Below, piece by piece: positions 11,915 through 24,120 of a stretch of DNA of 64,000 bases; within the stretch, counting starts at the first letter, position 1; each line of letters begins with the position of its first letter. The notes under the pieces were generated by a model that saw only the letters and a program-made list of their open reading frames with translations, searched no databases and was not told where the DNA came from. The stretch spans positions 14,203,001 to 14,267,000 of the forward strand of contig OU612067.1 of NCBI GenBank assembly GCA_914767715.1, read 5' to 3'. Source of the stretch: Membranipora membranacea (lineage: Eukaryota > Bryozoa > Gymnolaemata > Cheilostomatida > Membraniporidae). The position numbers and the translations under genes are program-made.

Positions 11915-12140
11915 CGTCAATCATTGTATCCTGAAGTTGATAAAAGTCACAAGAATAGATATTTTTATGACATTTTATGTAATCCTTTTCAATTGGTTTG
12001 ATTAGCCCTTGGACCTTGGCAAAAATTGTGCAGTGTCATCTAACATAGATATTTGAAGCTCAAATGGCGTAGATCATTGTATTCTGACGTTGATAAAAGT
12101 CACAAGAATAGATATTTTTATGACATTTTATGTAATCATT
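11915..12140 (+). repeat. 153-bp tandem repeat, about 1.5 units
   Basis: The segment starting at atcattgtat (11920) recurs 153 bp later (12073). B3 and B4 have the same number; B2 and B5 carry one extra unit. Non-coding. Confidence 0.85.
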
Positions 12141-14051
12141 TGTAAAAATTGACTGCTTTTTCCATGACACTTCGTCCCTGACACCAAATTTCATTGCATT
12201 TGATAGAGCTAGATTTTAATTTATTTTGTTTTGTAATAGGAATTACTATTTTTGGATTCACTTTTCTTAGGAAATATGAGGCAAGTTTTTGTTAACCAAA
12301 TAAGGTTAGCAAATGCAGTTTTACAGCGGTGATCAAGGGAAGTCACTCTGAAAAATATAACATAACATACATATAATACATACAATATAATCATTCATAG
12401 TCATAAAGAATATTCTCATGAAATATACCAATAACTATATTGTATTATTTTTTGTTTACATAACAGTTTTGACACATATAAAGCAGTCAACGAAGTACTT
12501 TATGCACACAAATCAACACCAGACAAGTTTTACATCCTCTGTCGTGTGCTTTTTCCTGATAGAGAGTTTGAGTGTGACAGAGTAATGAGTCATGTTACAA
12601 TCCTTATAACATTTGGGCTCACATGTTCCAGATTGTCTCCCATTTTACCAGCAATTGAGAATATTTATCTCTACAGTAACAAACCTTCCTGCAGGCCTTC
12701 CTGCGCCCCTGTTGCCCTCCCACCCCCGAGCCCCCTGAGCCCCTGTTGCACCCTCATTGCAACATAATACTACCAACACAACCCTTGCCCCGCCACTTTA
12801 CAAGTCATAGGTACAGCCCTGCTGAAGATCGTCATCATAGAAATACATCTTGTTATGCAAGGTTTGTCCTGCTTACTTGAGTATCGTTCCATTACTGCAT
12901 TTATATAAAGAAGGGGCCCAGTATTTGTGGTGATTGATTTAAGGTAAGGCCACACGTTCTCATGCAAATTTCTGCTTCTTCTTGCAAATATAATTTCGTA
13001 CTAATGTCAACCTGCCACACATGATTCTCATCTCCGAAAATTGTATGAGCGCAATCCTTCTGCGCTAATACGAACCATAGCCCTAACAGTGATATGAAAT
13101 AAAAAGATTTATACCAAGGAGAAGCTGTTACTCGTTGTTTATACCAACCGCCCAGTGATTCAGCTTCTATGTATGCCTCAACCATCTCCTAATAATTGTT
13201 TCAATTTGATACTCATAATTCACTGTATCCCTTCCCCTCTTACTCCGGGTCCAAAATTGAATGAGAAACTCTACATATTGATCATCCACTCCATCTTTTT
13301 ACCAAAGTTGTGTTTGCATAGATATGACCTTGACTTTTCAATCAAAACGGGCAGCCACTTTCAGATAGCATTTTGTGAAAATTTATACTATCTGGTTACG
13401 TACATTGTTAACATACAGCGTTCCACAAATTGTGGAAATCCCAATCCGAACGACAGTTTACATGAAATTTACTCCTAATTGTGAGAAAACAACCCCATAT
13501 GACTTCACTTTAAGACAGATTTTTATTTTGGTTTTACTAACAAGAAAATTCAGTGACAATTGTATGACATGGCAGCCTAGAACCCTAAATGTTTCAACTC
13601 TGGCTTAAGATGTTTGCTATTGAATTGTGTTAAATGCAGATGAGAAGTCCCAAAAGTAAACATCACATATTGCATACGAGGCATTCTGGTCTATAACGTA
13701 AGTGACACTTTCAGGACCTGTATTGGGTAAACTGGCTTGCTCTGTATGCAACTATTGCCATGGGTAGTGGTTAGTGATATATTGCTATAGAAGAATTTGG
13801 AAAGACGCATCGTGATGGTGTGACGTGTTTCAATTCCTTATTTTGCCTGACAGTTGTGGTTTCCCACAGTTTTACAAGTTTGGCAAGCATTCATTATTCC
13901 CTCCATAATAATCAAAATATGATTTTTCCCAGAATAACAATAATAACTAGCTTTATCAACAGTGATCATAACAAAATGAATACAACCCTGAAGTTAATTA
14001 ATGGATATTCAATAGTTAACATTTGGCCTTGTGATGGGGGATCTTGTGCAC

Positions 14052-14058
14052 TATATAA
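14052..14058 (+). promoter_or_regulatory. TATA box of cysteine-rich peptide gene 1
   Basis: TATATAA 77 bp upstream of the start codon, in the context gcactatataagctgg. The distance leaves room for a start site near the ctcaacacagtcatc stretch and a 5' leader of about 45-50 bases. Confidence 0.7.
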
Positions 14059-14134
14059 GCTGGTTTTGCAGGCTCAACACAGTCATCATCTAGATCAGCA
14101 GTCGAGCAGATAGAGATATTTCAGCTTCTTCACA

Positions 14135-14730
14135 ATGGCACGATTCATATTGGTGGTTATTGCTTGCCTGTTCATGGCCGCTGTTGGTGAGAATACTTTA
14201 ATTATTTATAGTTATTGTAATATGACGACTACAGTATTTATTCATGTGAACTATGTTCTGTTTATCGATTAAGAATATTTCAAACTATTAAAACTGTGAT
14301 TTTCTTAATAAATAATAGTAAATTGATAATACACAAAGAAGAAATCTCAGACTTTGAGATAACAAAGTCAAGAACTAGTTGAGAATTTAAACAAAATTGC
14401 AAGCGTGACATGAAACAATTCATGATCGTTTAAATGCTAATTAAAATCTTTTAATTTTTTCAGTTGATGCTGTCTTCGTCACAGAAAAATTCTGCAGGAG
14501 TTTGAACCCTGAGGGTTTTGAACAGTGCGTGCAAACTAAAGACTGCGTCGGCTACGGCACCCGCAATAAATACTGCTGTACTGATTGCAAATTTAATACT
14601 TGTATGCCTGATGATGAATGTTGGTCCGACGGTAAGTATTTTAAAGTTTCAATTTTTTTTATCTCCATATGTTGCCCATTCAGCAGATTACAACTATGAA
14701 GATTTGCTCAAACCGAAAATATATACCTAA
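14135..14730 (+). CDS. Secreted cysteine-rich peptide, copy 1
   Basis: Three exons: 14135-14186, 14464-14631 and 14684-14730. The phases agree and give 88 residues. Exon 1 is a signal peptide (MARFILVVIACLFMAAV) cleaved probably near residue 20. Exon 2 has all eight cysteines, spaced C-X10-C-X5-C-X9-CC-X2-C-X4-C-X5-C, enough for four disulfides. The CC pair and the acidic residue before the third Cys recall WAP-type cores but the spacing does not fit that family, so I leave it unassigned. Exon 3 adds a short acidic/aromatic tail (DYNYEDLLKPKIYT). Intron 2 is only 52 bp and its acceptor is cagcag, so two forms differing by one Ala are possible. Likely an extracellular defence or signalling peptide; the function is unknown. 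Confidence 0.8.
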
Positions 14731-15252
14731 TGGTCTAATATGTGACTGATTCTAGGGCTATATGGTTTCAGAATTTCGATAGTCTAGACTCTAGAGTCTA
14801 GAGTGTCTTAAGAACGTTGTCTCCAATTGATTAAGTTACGTTGTGTCCAATTATTAAGTACGCTGTGTCTAATTATGAACAAAAGGATATTATTTTTTGT
14901 TTCTTAATCTTTGTAATTTAATATAATTCTGACTCTCTGGAATAACTGATGACTACCTCTCTTTTATTTCCATGAGTCAGATCTCTTTGTTGATTACAAT
15001 TTAGAAGGGGGGGGGGGCGTCGGACAAAAGGGGTGGCAAAAGTCTATCTTGGTCTCTGTCAGCAACAACCCTTTATTAAATTGATGGAAGATGACCTCTT
15101 AGGCAAGATGCAAAGAATGTTTTTGACCCAGTAAATCTTAAAGCTTCAGCTGTGTTCAAAGGCAATCACAAAGTTCCCATGCATTGATTGGAACTCAAAA
15201 TGAAGCGAATCCCTCACCATTTGAAATGGGATGCTTGAAAAAAATTCAAAAA

Positions 15253-15310
15253 GGTCTACCGCAGTCGGGAATTGAACCAGTCTTTGATGCTATCCACTGT
15301 GCTCGGCCCT
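15253..15310 (-). repeat. Second tRNA-like remnant
   Basis: On the minus strand, ggccgagcacagtgg resembles a box A of Ser/Leu type tRNAs, and ggttcaattcc (15278-15268) is a near-perfect box B. The boxes are too close together for a tRNA, so this is a degraded tRNA-derived repeat. Confidence 0.4.
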
Positions 15311-17086
15311 AATCGAACGAAGGAACACAAACCAATACGCAACTAAATTGAACCCATGCTTTTGCCATGATTCCATAGCTCCTCAAGTTGATGTGAACAC
15401 AATGAATGGCAACTTAGTGAATGTCAAAGGTTGCTGACGCATGTAAAATTAGACTGAGAACTTCAAAACAATACCAAACAATATGATAGCGACACTGTGA
15501 CTTAAATTAAATGATTTACACCAGGACTTATGATAGCATCAAAGTAGAGAACTGCTTTCTTAGCTTTGTCAAATTCACTAAAGTATATTTTTATTTGTGT
15601 CTTATAGGTAGTTGATACATCCGCCATCACCAGAACGGACAAGCTGCGCAAGTACTTCACTATGCCCTTCTGACCTATGAATATGACGAATTCCTTTGAA
15701 CACATCATTTTCTATCATAATCTTAGCTACAAAACAATAAAACTTCATCAAAGAACCCACAGTGATTTCATTTATGAGCTCTTGAAGTTGTAATGAGTAC
15801 AAGTGCTGCCCCGGCAGGGGGGCGTCAGATGTGGGGGCACGAGTCTAGGGGGCTCAGACTAGCTACACAGTCATGATGACAGACCATTTGATTGAAAACC
15901 ACATCATGAGTAATTTGTTGAAGTGCGTTTTTTCAGGTTAGTCATTATTGTCGAGCATGTGCTGGGGTATCCAGCAGTACGGTCATAACCTTGCCATAAT
16001 GCCTGGTCAAAATACCATCAGGACAAAATGCGCAGAGAGCATGATATGCCAATGAAAAAAAATGCAGGAAATATACAAAGGCCCAAATAAACTTTCGTTA
16101 AAACACCAGTTGTTGCAACAGTCAAGAGCCCAGTGGAATCAAAGTCAGGTTGGACATAACACCATTTGGGACAACAAGCCACATCCAGCGTTTAGTCAAC
16201 ATAGGTTTATGACTGTCAGTTTCTAAGTGACAGTAACAGTGACAAAGACTGTCATTTTATAGTCTGAGTTTACATCCAAATTGCAATAATACTAACTGTA
16301 AGAGACAGAGCACGTATTAGATCCATATTTGTAGGGTCGGATTATCGCCTACCCAGTATGCATGTGTATTATATATATCACGATGATTTACAGATTAATG
16401 AGTATGGTAAGGGATACTGGTGAATTTGAAATAGTCTTTGTTAAAGCCCCAAATAATAATGTAGAAACCCACCCAATAGGCCTACCAAGATTATTCACTG
16501 GCTTTTGTTTTGGAATCGGCCAAGCCATAGATGGACATGACGTGTAAATAAATTTTACTAATTTTACGTGTCTTTTTACGCCCTATCAGGCCTGTCAAAG
16601 AGATCAACACTCTTGTATGACAATCCAGTTCATGTAGGGTCTTCATGATGGTACCAGGAGATTTAAAAGTTTCAGGTTGCAGATAACTCCACACAATAAC
16701 AAACCAAAACCTGTCAGCCAATCAAAACAAAACACAAGCACATGGGTCCATTTATAAGGGTACAATAATAGTGATACATGAGCAGATAACACCACAGAAG
16801 CAATGTCCAATATCACCAATAACGCAGACAAGGCTTCATTGTTGGCCTGAATCCCAGGCTACCAGTGTGCACCAATTCAGCTTCTTATTTCTCAGCACAG
16901 ACTTAGGAAAACCACTAACTGGGCCTTCCACCGTTGAGATTGCAAAAAAAATCATATTATTTATTTGATGCAAATGAATTATAATTTTCAGATCGTTGGC
17001 GGGAGTATTGTGTCTAGAGGCTAAAGTAACCTTATAGGAAGTTAATTAAATGTTGGTTAAAAACGTTATTTAAATTCTTAAGAATG

Positions 17087-17282
17087 GGCAGCAACATAAT
17101 GGGTGCCATAGGGGCTAGGCCACCAATATCTGCGGCAATTTCATCTCAGTTTGTAGGCAGGTCGTAGCACACAAACATGTCCCAGTAGTCAGTGGGCTGC
17201 ATTGGGATTCAATTCAAACCCACGCCTTTCAACACTTTTGCATGCTGAGGGACGCGCTCTAACTAGCTGAGCCACCTCCTAG
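17087..17282 (-). repeat. tRNA-derived SINE-like repeat in B1
   Basis: Orthologous to 4894-5089, with box A near 17274 and box B at about 17204-17221 on the minus strand. Differs from B0 by a few substitutions (caccaatatctg for cgccaatgtctg). Confidence 0.55.
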
Positions 17283-18889
17283 TCCTTAACAGTGTGTAAC
17301 TCATTAGTTCTAGGGTAAAGATAATTTTAAAGTTTTACTGGGAGTTGCATTGTTGACATTTAACTAAAAACCTGTTCTGTTATTACTCGATCGATATTGT
17401 GCTGTATTATTAAATCTACAATCCTCTAACACAAGGGTCAATAATATATCACCTCACAACTTCAAAGAATTATTTATTTAGTCTGAGCGCTTGGGGTGCA
17501 GGTAAATTTTAGCTTTGCAAGGTTTGTTTTGCTCGGCTCAAGTTTGAAAACCTAGTGATAGAAAACCACCTGTAACAATAACTTGAGCACACACCTCCCG
17601 ATTTAAACCTATGATCAAGTTTAACAAACAAGAAACAAGCAAGCAAAGTCTACTCACTTCTAATACCAACATCAAACTTATCGACAGTAAGTGATATGCT
17701 TGCTATGATGTATTGATAGGCTTAATAAATCTAAACCCTTCACCGAGTCAAAATGCAAACACATTACTAGAACAACATCAAAAATAAAAAACAATTTAGT
17801 AAACACAATGTTTAGTTAGCTCGGGCACCTAAAAACATAACTTGGTCTCTTTATCACAGAAAGTGCATGTAATGGATGATAACTCATATTATTGAGAGAA
17901 ATACGGACGGCTGTTTGACAGATCTAAAAATAATCAGATGCAAGACAACACCGACAAATTTACAAATTGGAGTCGGGTCGACCGGCGAGGTATTTCTTTA
18001 CACGCGGATCTACCTCAAACTTGGCCGACCATTGTTTAGCGAAAGGAGTTACGCTCATCACATCTGGTGTGGCTAGTTTAGTTTACCGCACCATAACCAT
18101 ACATCAGCAAGACCAATCTGCAAAATTAAATAATGTTGTCTGCATAATTCTTCTGCATGCAGAGAGGCGTGAATCTAAGAAAATTCTGATATGCACTGGA
18201 AGAATTGGAGAAAATTTTTTGCATTCACTTGCTTTAGTAATATAGGTGAAGCAATCATATCCCTTTTGCACTGTGGGTCAGAATATGGAAAACATAATCA
18301 AGGGACTAATAACTGGTTTGTGGCGATGTGTAGTGACACATTCTGCATATCAAACCATTATATTTGGCATGAGCATTTGTTACCATAGAACTTGCCCTGG
18401 GTAAACAGGCCAAATAACACATAATACAAAACTTCATAAGTACTTCACATTTGTCCTGATCCATACCTCAGGCCAATTTGTAGAAATTGTCTATCAATTG
18501 CCACCCGTCTTATATGTAATAGCAGTTAACAAGAATTCGGACTCAACTTCTGGCCAATGTACACTACAGTACGAAAACACTTTGACTATGACCCAGGTAC
18601 TGTATTCTATTGATTAGCAGAGATATGTAAAAGTTGTCTTACCTCGTTTCCGAAAAGAAATTTCTTAGATCCGCAACTTTTTGATAGCTTCTCAGCCAAG
18701 TTAAGGGCGGTGACCCATCTCTGTTTGGCTTTCTCCAAGACTTCGTCCTTGTTTTCTGGCTCTGGGACAGACTTGAACACCATCCAAGCGTAGATATGTG
18801 GAACGGCGTAGGAGTTCATTACATCCTGAGCTGTCTCGAGCACCATATCGTGTAAAGTCTCTTCCCATGGGGTCTTTCCAGCCATACCT

Positions 18890-19040
18890 GTGAAAGGTTG
18901 ATTAAACGTTTATTAAACGTTGATTAAAGGTTGATTAAATGTTGTTTCAAGGTTGATTCAAGGTTGATTCAAGGTTGATTCAAGGTTGATTCAAGGTTGA
19001 TTCAAGGTTGATTAAAATTAAATTAATTAAATTAAAATTA
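18890..19040. repeat. 11-bp minisatellite and AT-rich run in GST intron 2
   Basis: Repeats of tcaaggttgat, six in a row between about 18953 and 19015, flanked by related attaaacgttg variants and a run of attaa words. It lies just upstream (in gene sense) of the exon 3 acceptor. Confidence 0.9.
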
Positions 19041-19833
19041 AAGGTAGGGAACATGAGTTATAACAAACATCATGATCGCTGTGTAGTGGTTAGAAGTTCT
19101 GTTTGAATCAAGTAGCATCATTTGTTGTGACATTGGCGCACTGTATTAACAACCTTGTTTTTGGCAACCTTTTTTTTAGCTGCATGACGAGGTTAGCACT
19201 GTATACCTATGTCACAAGCGTTGCTCCACACTCAAGGCAAATTCATTCATCTTTTCGGGGACTAGAAAGTTATGAATCGAATGAGAAGGATGTGCAGCCT
19301 TGAAAATATACCAAAAACTACGGTGTAAGCTGGTTAATTCAAACTTCATAATTCAGAATTCCTTTTAAGGAAAATTGGTCCCTTCAGCCAGATCTCAATG
19401 CATTCTAATATCACTTAATTCAGATTCTGCTTAATAAGAACACATTTTTGTGTTCCCCAGAGGTTAGAATTAAGTATACGGCGCTGTATATTATTAAGCT
19501 AACTGTATGGGAAAACCTTTAGGAAACCCAATGAGAAAACTACTCAAGTAAGTGGCCGATCAAATCGTACTCAGTTTAATCTAAGAAGAGTACAAGGAGA
19601 ATTGAACCCACCAAATTTCTTGGCGACGTGTCTGGCGATGACGTTGGAGCAGCAGATGAGACCATCACTAGTTGTTAATGTGGGCAGCTGACCCAATGGC
19701 TGAGCTGTAAATAAGAAGAGTAAAATTATAAGTCAAATGTAAAATATGGTTAAAACTTTCCAATTTATCTCAAATCAGCAATAATTCATCTTCATTATTT
19801 CAAAAACATGTCATCTATGATGCGGGTAAAAGC

Positions 19834-19939
19834 ACAGCCAGCCCTTAAAAGCGTTCGGGATGGCTATCGCGGCCGTAGGCGGTCGTTGGACCGCCTACGG
19901 CCGCGATAGCCATCCCGAACGCTTTTAAGGGCTGGCTGT
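19834..19939. mobile_element. Perfect 106-bp palindromic MITE in GST intron 1
   Basis: Two 51-bp arms, exactly complementary (19834-19884 and 19889-19939), around the 4-base loop gttg. Both sides carry gggtaaaagc (19824-19833 and 19940-19949), a 10-bp direct repeat that reads as a target-site duplication. A target of 9-11 bp is typical of Mutator-like transposases. The GC-rich arms stand out from the AT-rich intron. Confidence 0.85.
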
Positions 19940-20388
19940 GGGTAAAAGCTGTGGCTTTTTGATTTTGTCAGTTTTCTTCTTTTTTGGGTCACAATAACAG
20001 GTGATCAAATAAAAAGTTAACTTAAAACAAAGAATATTGTAGCTACTATTACTTCTTATACAGTTATTGATAAACGTTATCCAAAAATACTAAAGATAGA
20101 TAAAGATAAAGATAAGGCTAATTGGAGGTTGTTGGAGTTGTCTGGTCTTGAGACAGAACCCAAAGATGGCTTATTTTCTTAAAAATGATTCAGATTGCCA
20201 AATAAAGTATTAAAGCAGAAAAATTGATTTCACAGATACTTACATGGCTTCATCTCAGCCCATTGCTCGAAGGTGACTCGCTTGTCCTCCATCTTCTTGC
20301 CGGCGATGGCGTACAGCATACGAGTGGCCTCACCACGAGCTCGGATACCGAAGTACAGAAGGGAATCATCTCCTTTCTTGCCAGCCAT

Positions 20389-21490
20389 TTTATTTCAGTG
20401 GTTTTGCTGTTTAAAATATAATAAGATTGATTTAGGATATATCCTCAGCCCGCTAGCATTTTAGTACTCGAAATTCGCTGTGCATAACAGGCGAACAGCG
20501 AAATCATATCTGGAGCTCTAGTCTAAGTGCTCAGACAGCTGCAATGTGAGTGTTTGATAACGTAATGTTGCTAACTCGCTTTGCAGCCGTCTGAGCACTT
20601 AGACTACTGGAGGAGCTCATGAGATGAATCAGAATGTGCACAACACATCACATCCTGATGCTCTTTGTTTACTTGCAGTGCAGTAGGAATCAAATTCAAA
20701 TTCTGCTATTTGGTTATTGTTGTGCAGAGCTTTTCAACAAGACGCAACACGGGAAAATCATTGTGCCGTCATCAGATAATCATCTCTTTGCATCCTAGTT
20801 TGAATATCAAGGCTATGCCATTACTTCCACCCCTCCCATCATCAAAACACCTCAGAAACTCAAGCTAATCACAGTCTAGATCATGGCTGGGCAACCTTTT
20901 ATTGAAAAAGGCCACATTTTACGCAGGCTCAACTCAAAAGGCCGCAACATATCTTCCAGGGATAAAATTGGAACTGGAGTAACAATTTTGGCACTTCTAT
21001 TTTGTAAAAACTGCAGTATGTTGCAAGAAACATCAACCAAGCAGATATACCGGTTTATCTAATCTTCAGGAGTTTTGTGATGTCGTTTTACCTCATGATT
21101 TTATTGTGTACATATATGTTTCATGTGTATGACAAAGGGCAGGATGTGTGTGGGAGGGGTGCTGTAGTTTCCTCCCAGGAGCCAAAGTGTAAAAAAGTGG
21201 CGATTGGAAAAAAATAATTTCGCGCAGCGTAAAAATAATTTTGACGCCCTGTTATAATTTTGGTCTGACAGCGCCTGCCCTCCTGCAACAGGGGAAATCT
21301 TTTGCAAATGGTTGTGAAATGAATGCATAATGCCGGAGTAATTGTGACAAATTGTAACACTTTCGTCCAAAATTTTGCAGTTTTGCAAAAAATAATAATT
21401 ACTATTATGTTAGAGAACTTTGTAATTTTTAATATGCCAATGTCACTGTTTTGTGTCATTTCGAAAGAAAAACAACTTGAAAAAGTCATT
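20389..21490. other. GST copy 1 upstream region
   Basis: Promoter and flank of the minus-strand GST gene. A possible 5' UTR intron acceptor (tttaaacag on the minus strand, near 20409) lies just before the start codon. A terminal-inverted-repeat element is at 20513-20618. The rest, to 21490, has only short ORFs without recognisable domains. Confidence 0.5.
20513..20618. mobile_element. Small inverted-repeat element in the GST promoter
   Basis: The inverted arms tagtctaagtgctcagac and gtctgagcacttagacta, extended by gctgcaa/ttgcagc, enclose about 35 bp. The outer ends are gagctc. It lies 125-230 bp upstream of the GST start codon. No clear target duplication. Confidence 0.6.
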
Positions 21491-21750
21491 GGCATTCGGC
21501 AAATCATCATATTATGATGATTTTGTGTAGAGTGGCTAGGGACGCTTGGCTCCATGCATGATACAGAATGGCCACTACTTTGAAATATCTTGGACTTACA
21601 GAATGCTATGCATACTTGTTTCTCAACATAATGAAAGAGGAATCAAAATTAATGTGTGATAAATCTTACAGGTGTAAGGCCACAATTAGGCCGCAAAAGA
21701 TTACCTATTAGGTCGCACTGGCAAAAAGGCTGCAGGTTGCCCACAGCTGG

Positions 21751-22129
21751 CGTCGATCATTGTATCCTGACGTTGATAAAAGTCACAAGAATAGATATTT
21801 TCATGACATTTTATGTAATCATTTTCAATTGGCTTGATTAGCCCTTGGAACTTGGCAAAAATTGTGCAGTGTCATCTAACATAGATATTTGAAGCTCAAA
21901 TGGCGTAGATCATTGTATTCTGACGTTGATAAAAGTCACAAGAATAGATATTTTTATGACATTTTATGTAATCATTTTCAATTGGTTTGATTAGCCCTTG
22001 GACCTTGGCAAAAATTGTGCAGTGTCATCTAACATAGATATTTGAAGCTCAAATGGCGTAGATCATTGTATTCTGACATTGATAAAAGTCACAAGAATAG
22101 ATATTTTTATGACATTTTATGTAATCATT
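21751..22129 (+). repeat. 153-bp tandem repeat, about 2.5 units
   Basis: Units start near 21755, 21908 and 22061. The third unit distinguishes B2 and B5 from the other backbones. Confidence 0.9.
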
Positions 22130-24037
22130 TGTAAAAATTGACTGCTTTTTCCATGACACTTCGTCCCTGACACCAAATTTAATTGCATTTGATAGAGCTA
22201 GATTTTAATTTATCTTGTTTTGTAATAGGAACTACTATTTCTGGATTCACTTTTCTTAGGAAATATGAGGCAAGTTTTTGTTAACCAAATAAGGTTAGCA
22301 AATGCAGTTTTACAGCGGTGATCAAGGGAGGTCACTCTGAAAAATATAACATAACATACATATAATACATACAATATAATCATTCATAGTCATAAAGAAT
22401 ATTCTCATGAAATATACCAATAACTATATTGTATTATTTTTTGTTTACATAACAGTTTTGACACATATAAAGCAGTCAACGAAGTACTTTATGCACACAA
22501 ATCAACACCAGACAAGTTTTACATCCTCTGTTGTGTGCTTTTTCCTGATAGAGAGTTTGAGTGTGACAGAGTAATGAGTCATGTTACAATCCTTATAACA
22601 TTTGGGCTCACATGTTCCAGATTGTCTCCCATTTTACCAGCAATTGAGAATATTTATCTCTACAGTAACAAACCTTCCTGCAGGCCTTCCTGCGCCCCTG
22701 TTGCCCTCCCACCCCCGAGCCCCCCGAGCCCCTGTTGCACCCTCATTGCAACATAATACTACCAACACAACCCTTGCCCCGCCACTTTACAAGTCATAGG
22801 TACAGCCCTGCTGCAGATCGTCATCATAGAAATACATCTTGTTATGCAAGGTTTGTCCTGCTTACTTGAGTATCGTTCCATTACTGCATTTATATAAAGA
22901 AGGGGCCCAGTATTTGTGGTGATTGATTTAAGGTAAGGCCACACGTTCTCATGCAAATTTCTGCTTCTTCTTGCAAATATAATTTCGTACTAATGTCAAC
23001 CTGCCACACATGATTCTCATCTCCGAAAATTGTATGAGCGCAATCCTTCTGCGCTAATACGAACCATTCCCCAACAGTGATATGAAATAAAAAGATTTAT
23101 ACCAAGGAGAAGCTGTTACTCGTTGTTTATACCAACCGCCCAGTGATTCAGCTTCTATGTATGCCTCAACCATCTCCTAATAATTGTTTCAATTTGATAC
23201 TCATAATTCACTGTATCCCTTCCCCTCTTACTCCAGGTCCAAAATTGAATGAGAAACTCTACATATTGATCATCCACTCCATCTTTTTACCAAAGTTGTG
23301 TTTGCATAGATATGACCTTGACTTTTCAATCAAAACGGGCAGCCACTCAGATAGCATTTTGTGAAAATTTATACTATCTGGTTACGTACATTGTTAACAT
23401 ACAGCGTTCCACAAATTGTGGAAATCCCAATCCGAACGACAGTTTACATGAAATTTACTCCTAATTGTGAGAAAACAACCCCATATGACTTCACTTTTAG
23501 ATAGATTTTTCTTTTGGTTTTACTAACAAGAAAATTCAGTGACAAGTTTATGACATGGCAGCCTAGAACCCTAAATGTTTCAACTCTGGCTTAAGATGTT
23601 TGCTATTGAATTGTGTTAAATGCAGATGAGAAGTCCCAAAAGTAAACATCACATATTGCATACGAGGCATTCTGGTCTATAACGTAAGTGACACTTTCAG
23701 GACCTGTATTGGGTAAACTGGCTTGCTCTGTATGCAACTATTGCCATGGGTAGTGGTTAGTGATATATTGCTATAGAAGAATTTGGAAAGACGCATCGTG
23801 ATGGTGTGACGTGTTTCAATTCCTTATTTTGCCAGACAGTTGTGGTTTCCCACAGTTTTACAAGTTTGGCAAGCATTCATTATTCCCTCCATAATAATCA
23901 AAATATGATTTTTCCCAGAATAACAATAATAACTAGCTTTATCAACAGTGATCATAACAAAATGAATACAACCCTGAAGTTAATTAATGGATATTCAATA
24001 GTTAACATTTGGTCTTGTGATGGGGGATCTTGTGCAC

Positions 24038-24044
24038 TATATAA
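24038..24044 (+). promoter_or_regulatory. TATA box of cysteine-rich peptide gene 2
   Basis: TATATAA 77 bp before the start codon, identical in context to copy 1. Confidence 0.7.
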
Positions 24045-24120
24045 GCTGGTTTTGCAGGCTCAACACAGTCATCATCTAAATCAGCAGTCGAGCAGATAGA
24101 CATAATTCAGCTTCTTCACA

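Larger units (their letters stand above)
11656..18569 (+). repeat. Backbone copy B1
   Basis: Repeated unit of about 6.9 kb, running from ggcattcg to acactacag. In order it holds a 153-bp tandem repeat, the cysteine-rich peptide gene, two tRNA-derived repeats and GST exon 4 on the minus strand. B1 is followed by a GST cassette, so exon 4 here belongs to GST copy 1. The stretches 12150-14040 and 14740-15240 contain no gene I can support. Confidence 0.9.
18073..20388 (-). pseudogene. Sigma-type glutathione S-transferase, copy 1, C-terminally truncated
   Basis: Four exons on the minus strand: 20388-20244, 19704-19612, 18887-18643 and 18117-18073, with matching phases. Exon 1 starts MAGKKGDDSLLYFGIRARGE; Tyr12 is in the place of the catalytic tyrosine and RARGEATR follows, as in sigma GSTs. 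Exon 2 has the glutathione-binding run GQLPTL then SNVIARHVAKKFG. Exon 3 begins the helical C-terminal domain (GMAGKTPWEETLHDM) and ends FLFGNE. Exon 4 should read IGLADVWLWCGMDFA, but a 7-bp deletion near 18080 shifts the frame to a TAG at 18075-18073. That gives 175 instead of about 215 residues, without the last helices. The family conjugates glutathione or isomerises prostaglandin H. Truncation makes loss of function likely. Exons 1-3 lie in the GST cassette and exon 4 in the backbone. Confidence 0.82.

Noticed and set aside
14135-14730. Assignment of the peptide as a WAP-type inhibitor or a venom-like toxin
   Set aside because: The cysteine spacing does not fit WAP, and nothing in the sequence supports a toxin role.
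14770-14812. Nested ctagagtctagag palindrome after the peptide gene
   Set aside because: Short and low in complexity; no function suggested by position.
15502-15802. Overlapping minus-strand ORFs (MMCSKEF..., MYSLQLQ...) with possible splice sites, repeated in five backbones
   Set aside because: The frame that reaches the donor has a stop just after the acceptor, and the other frame ends before the donor, so no consistent exon results. No family is recognised.
16643-16831. Hydrophobic minus-strand ORF (MSALLVILDIA...) resembling membrane segments
   Set aside because: No splice context, no neighbouring exons, and substitutions among copies show no coding pattern; probably chance in AT-rich DNA.
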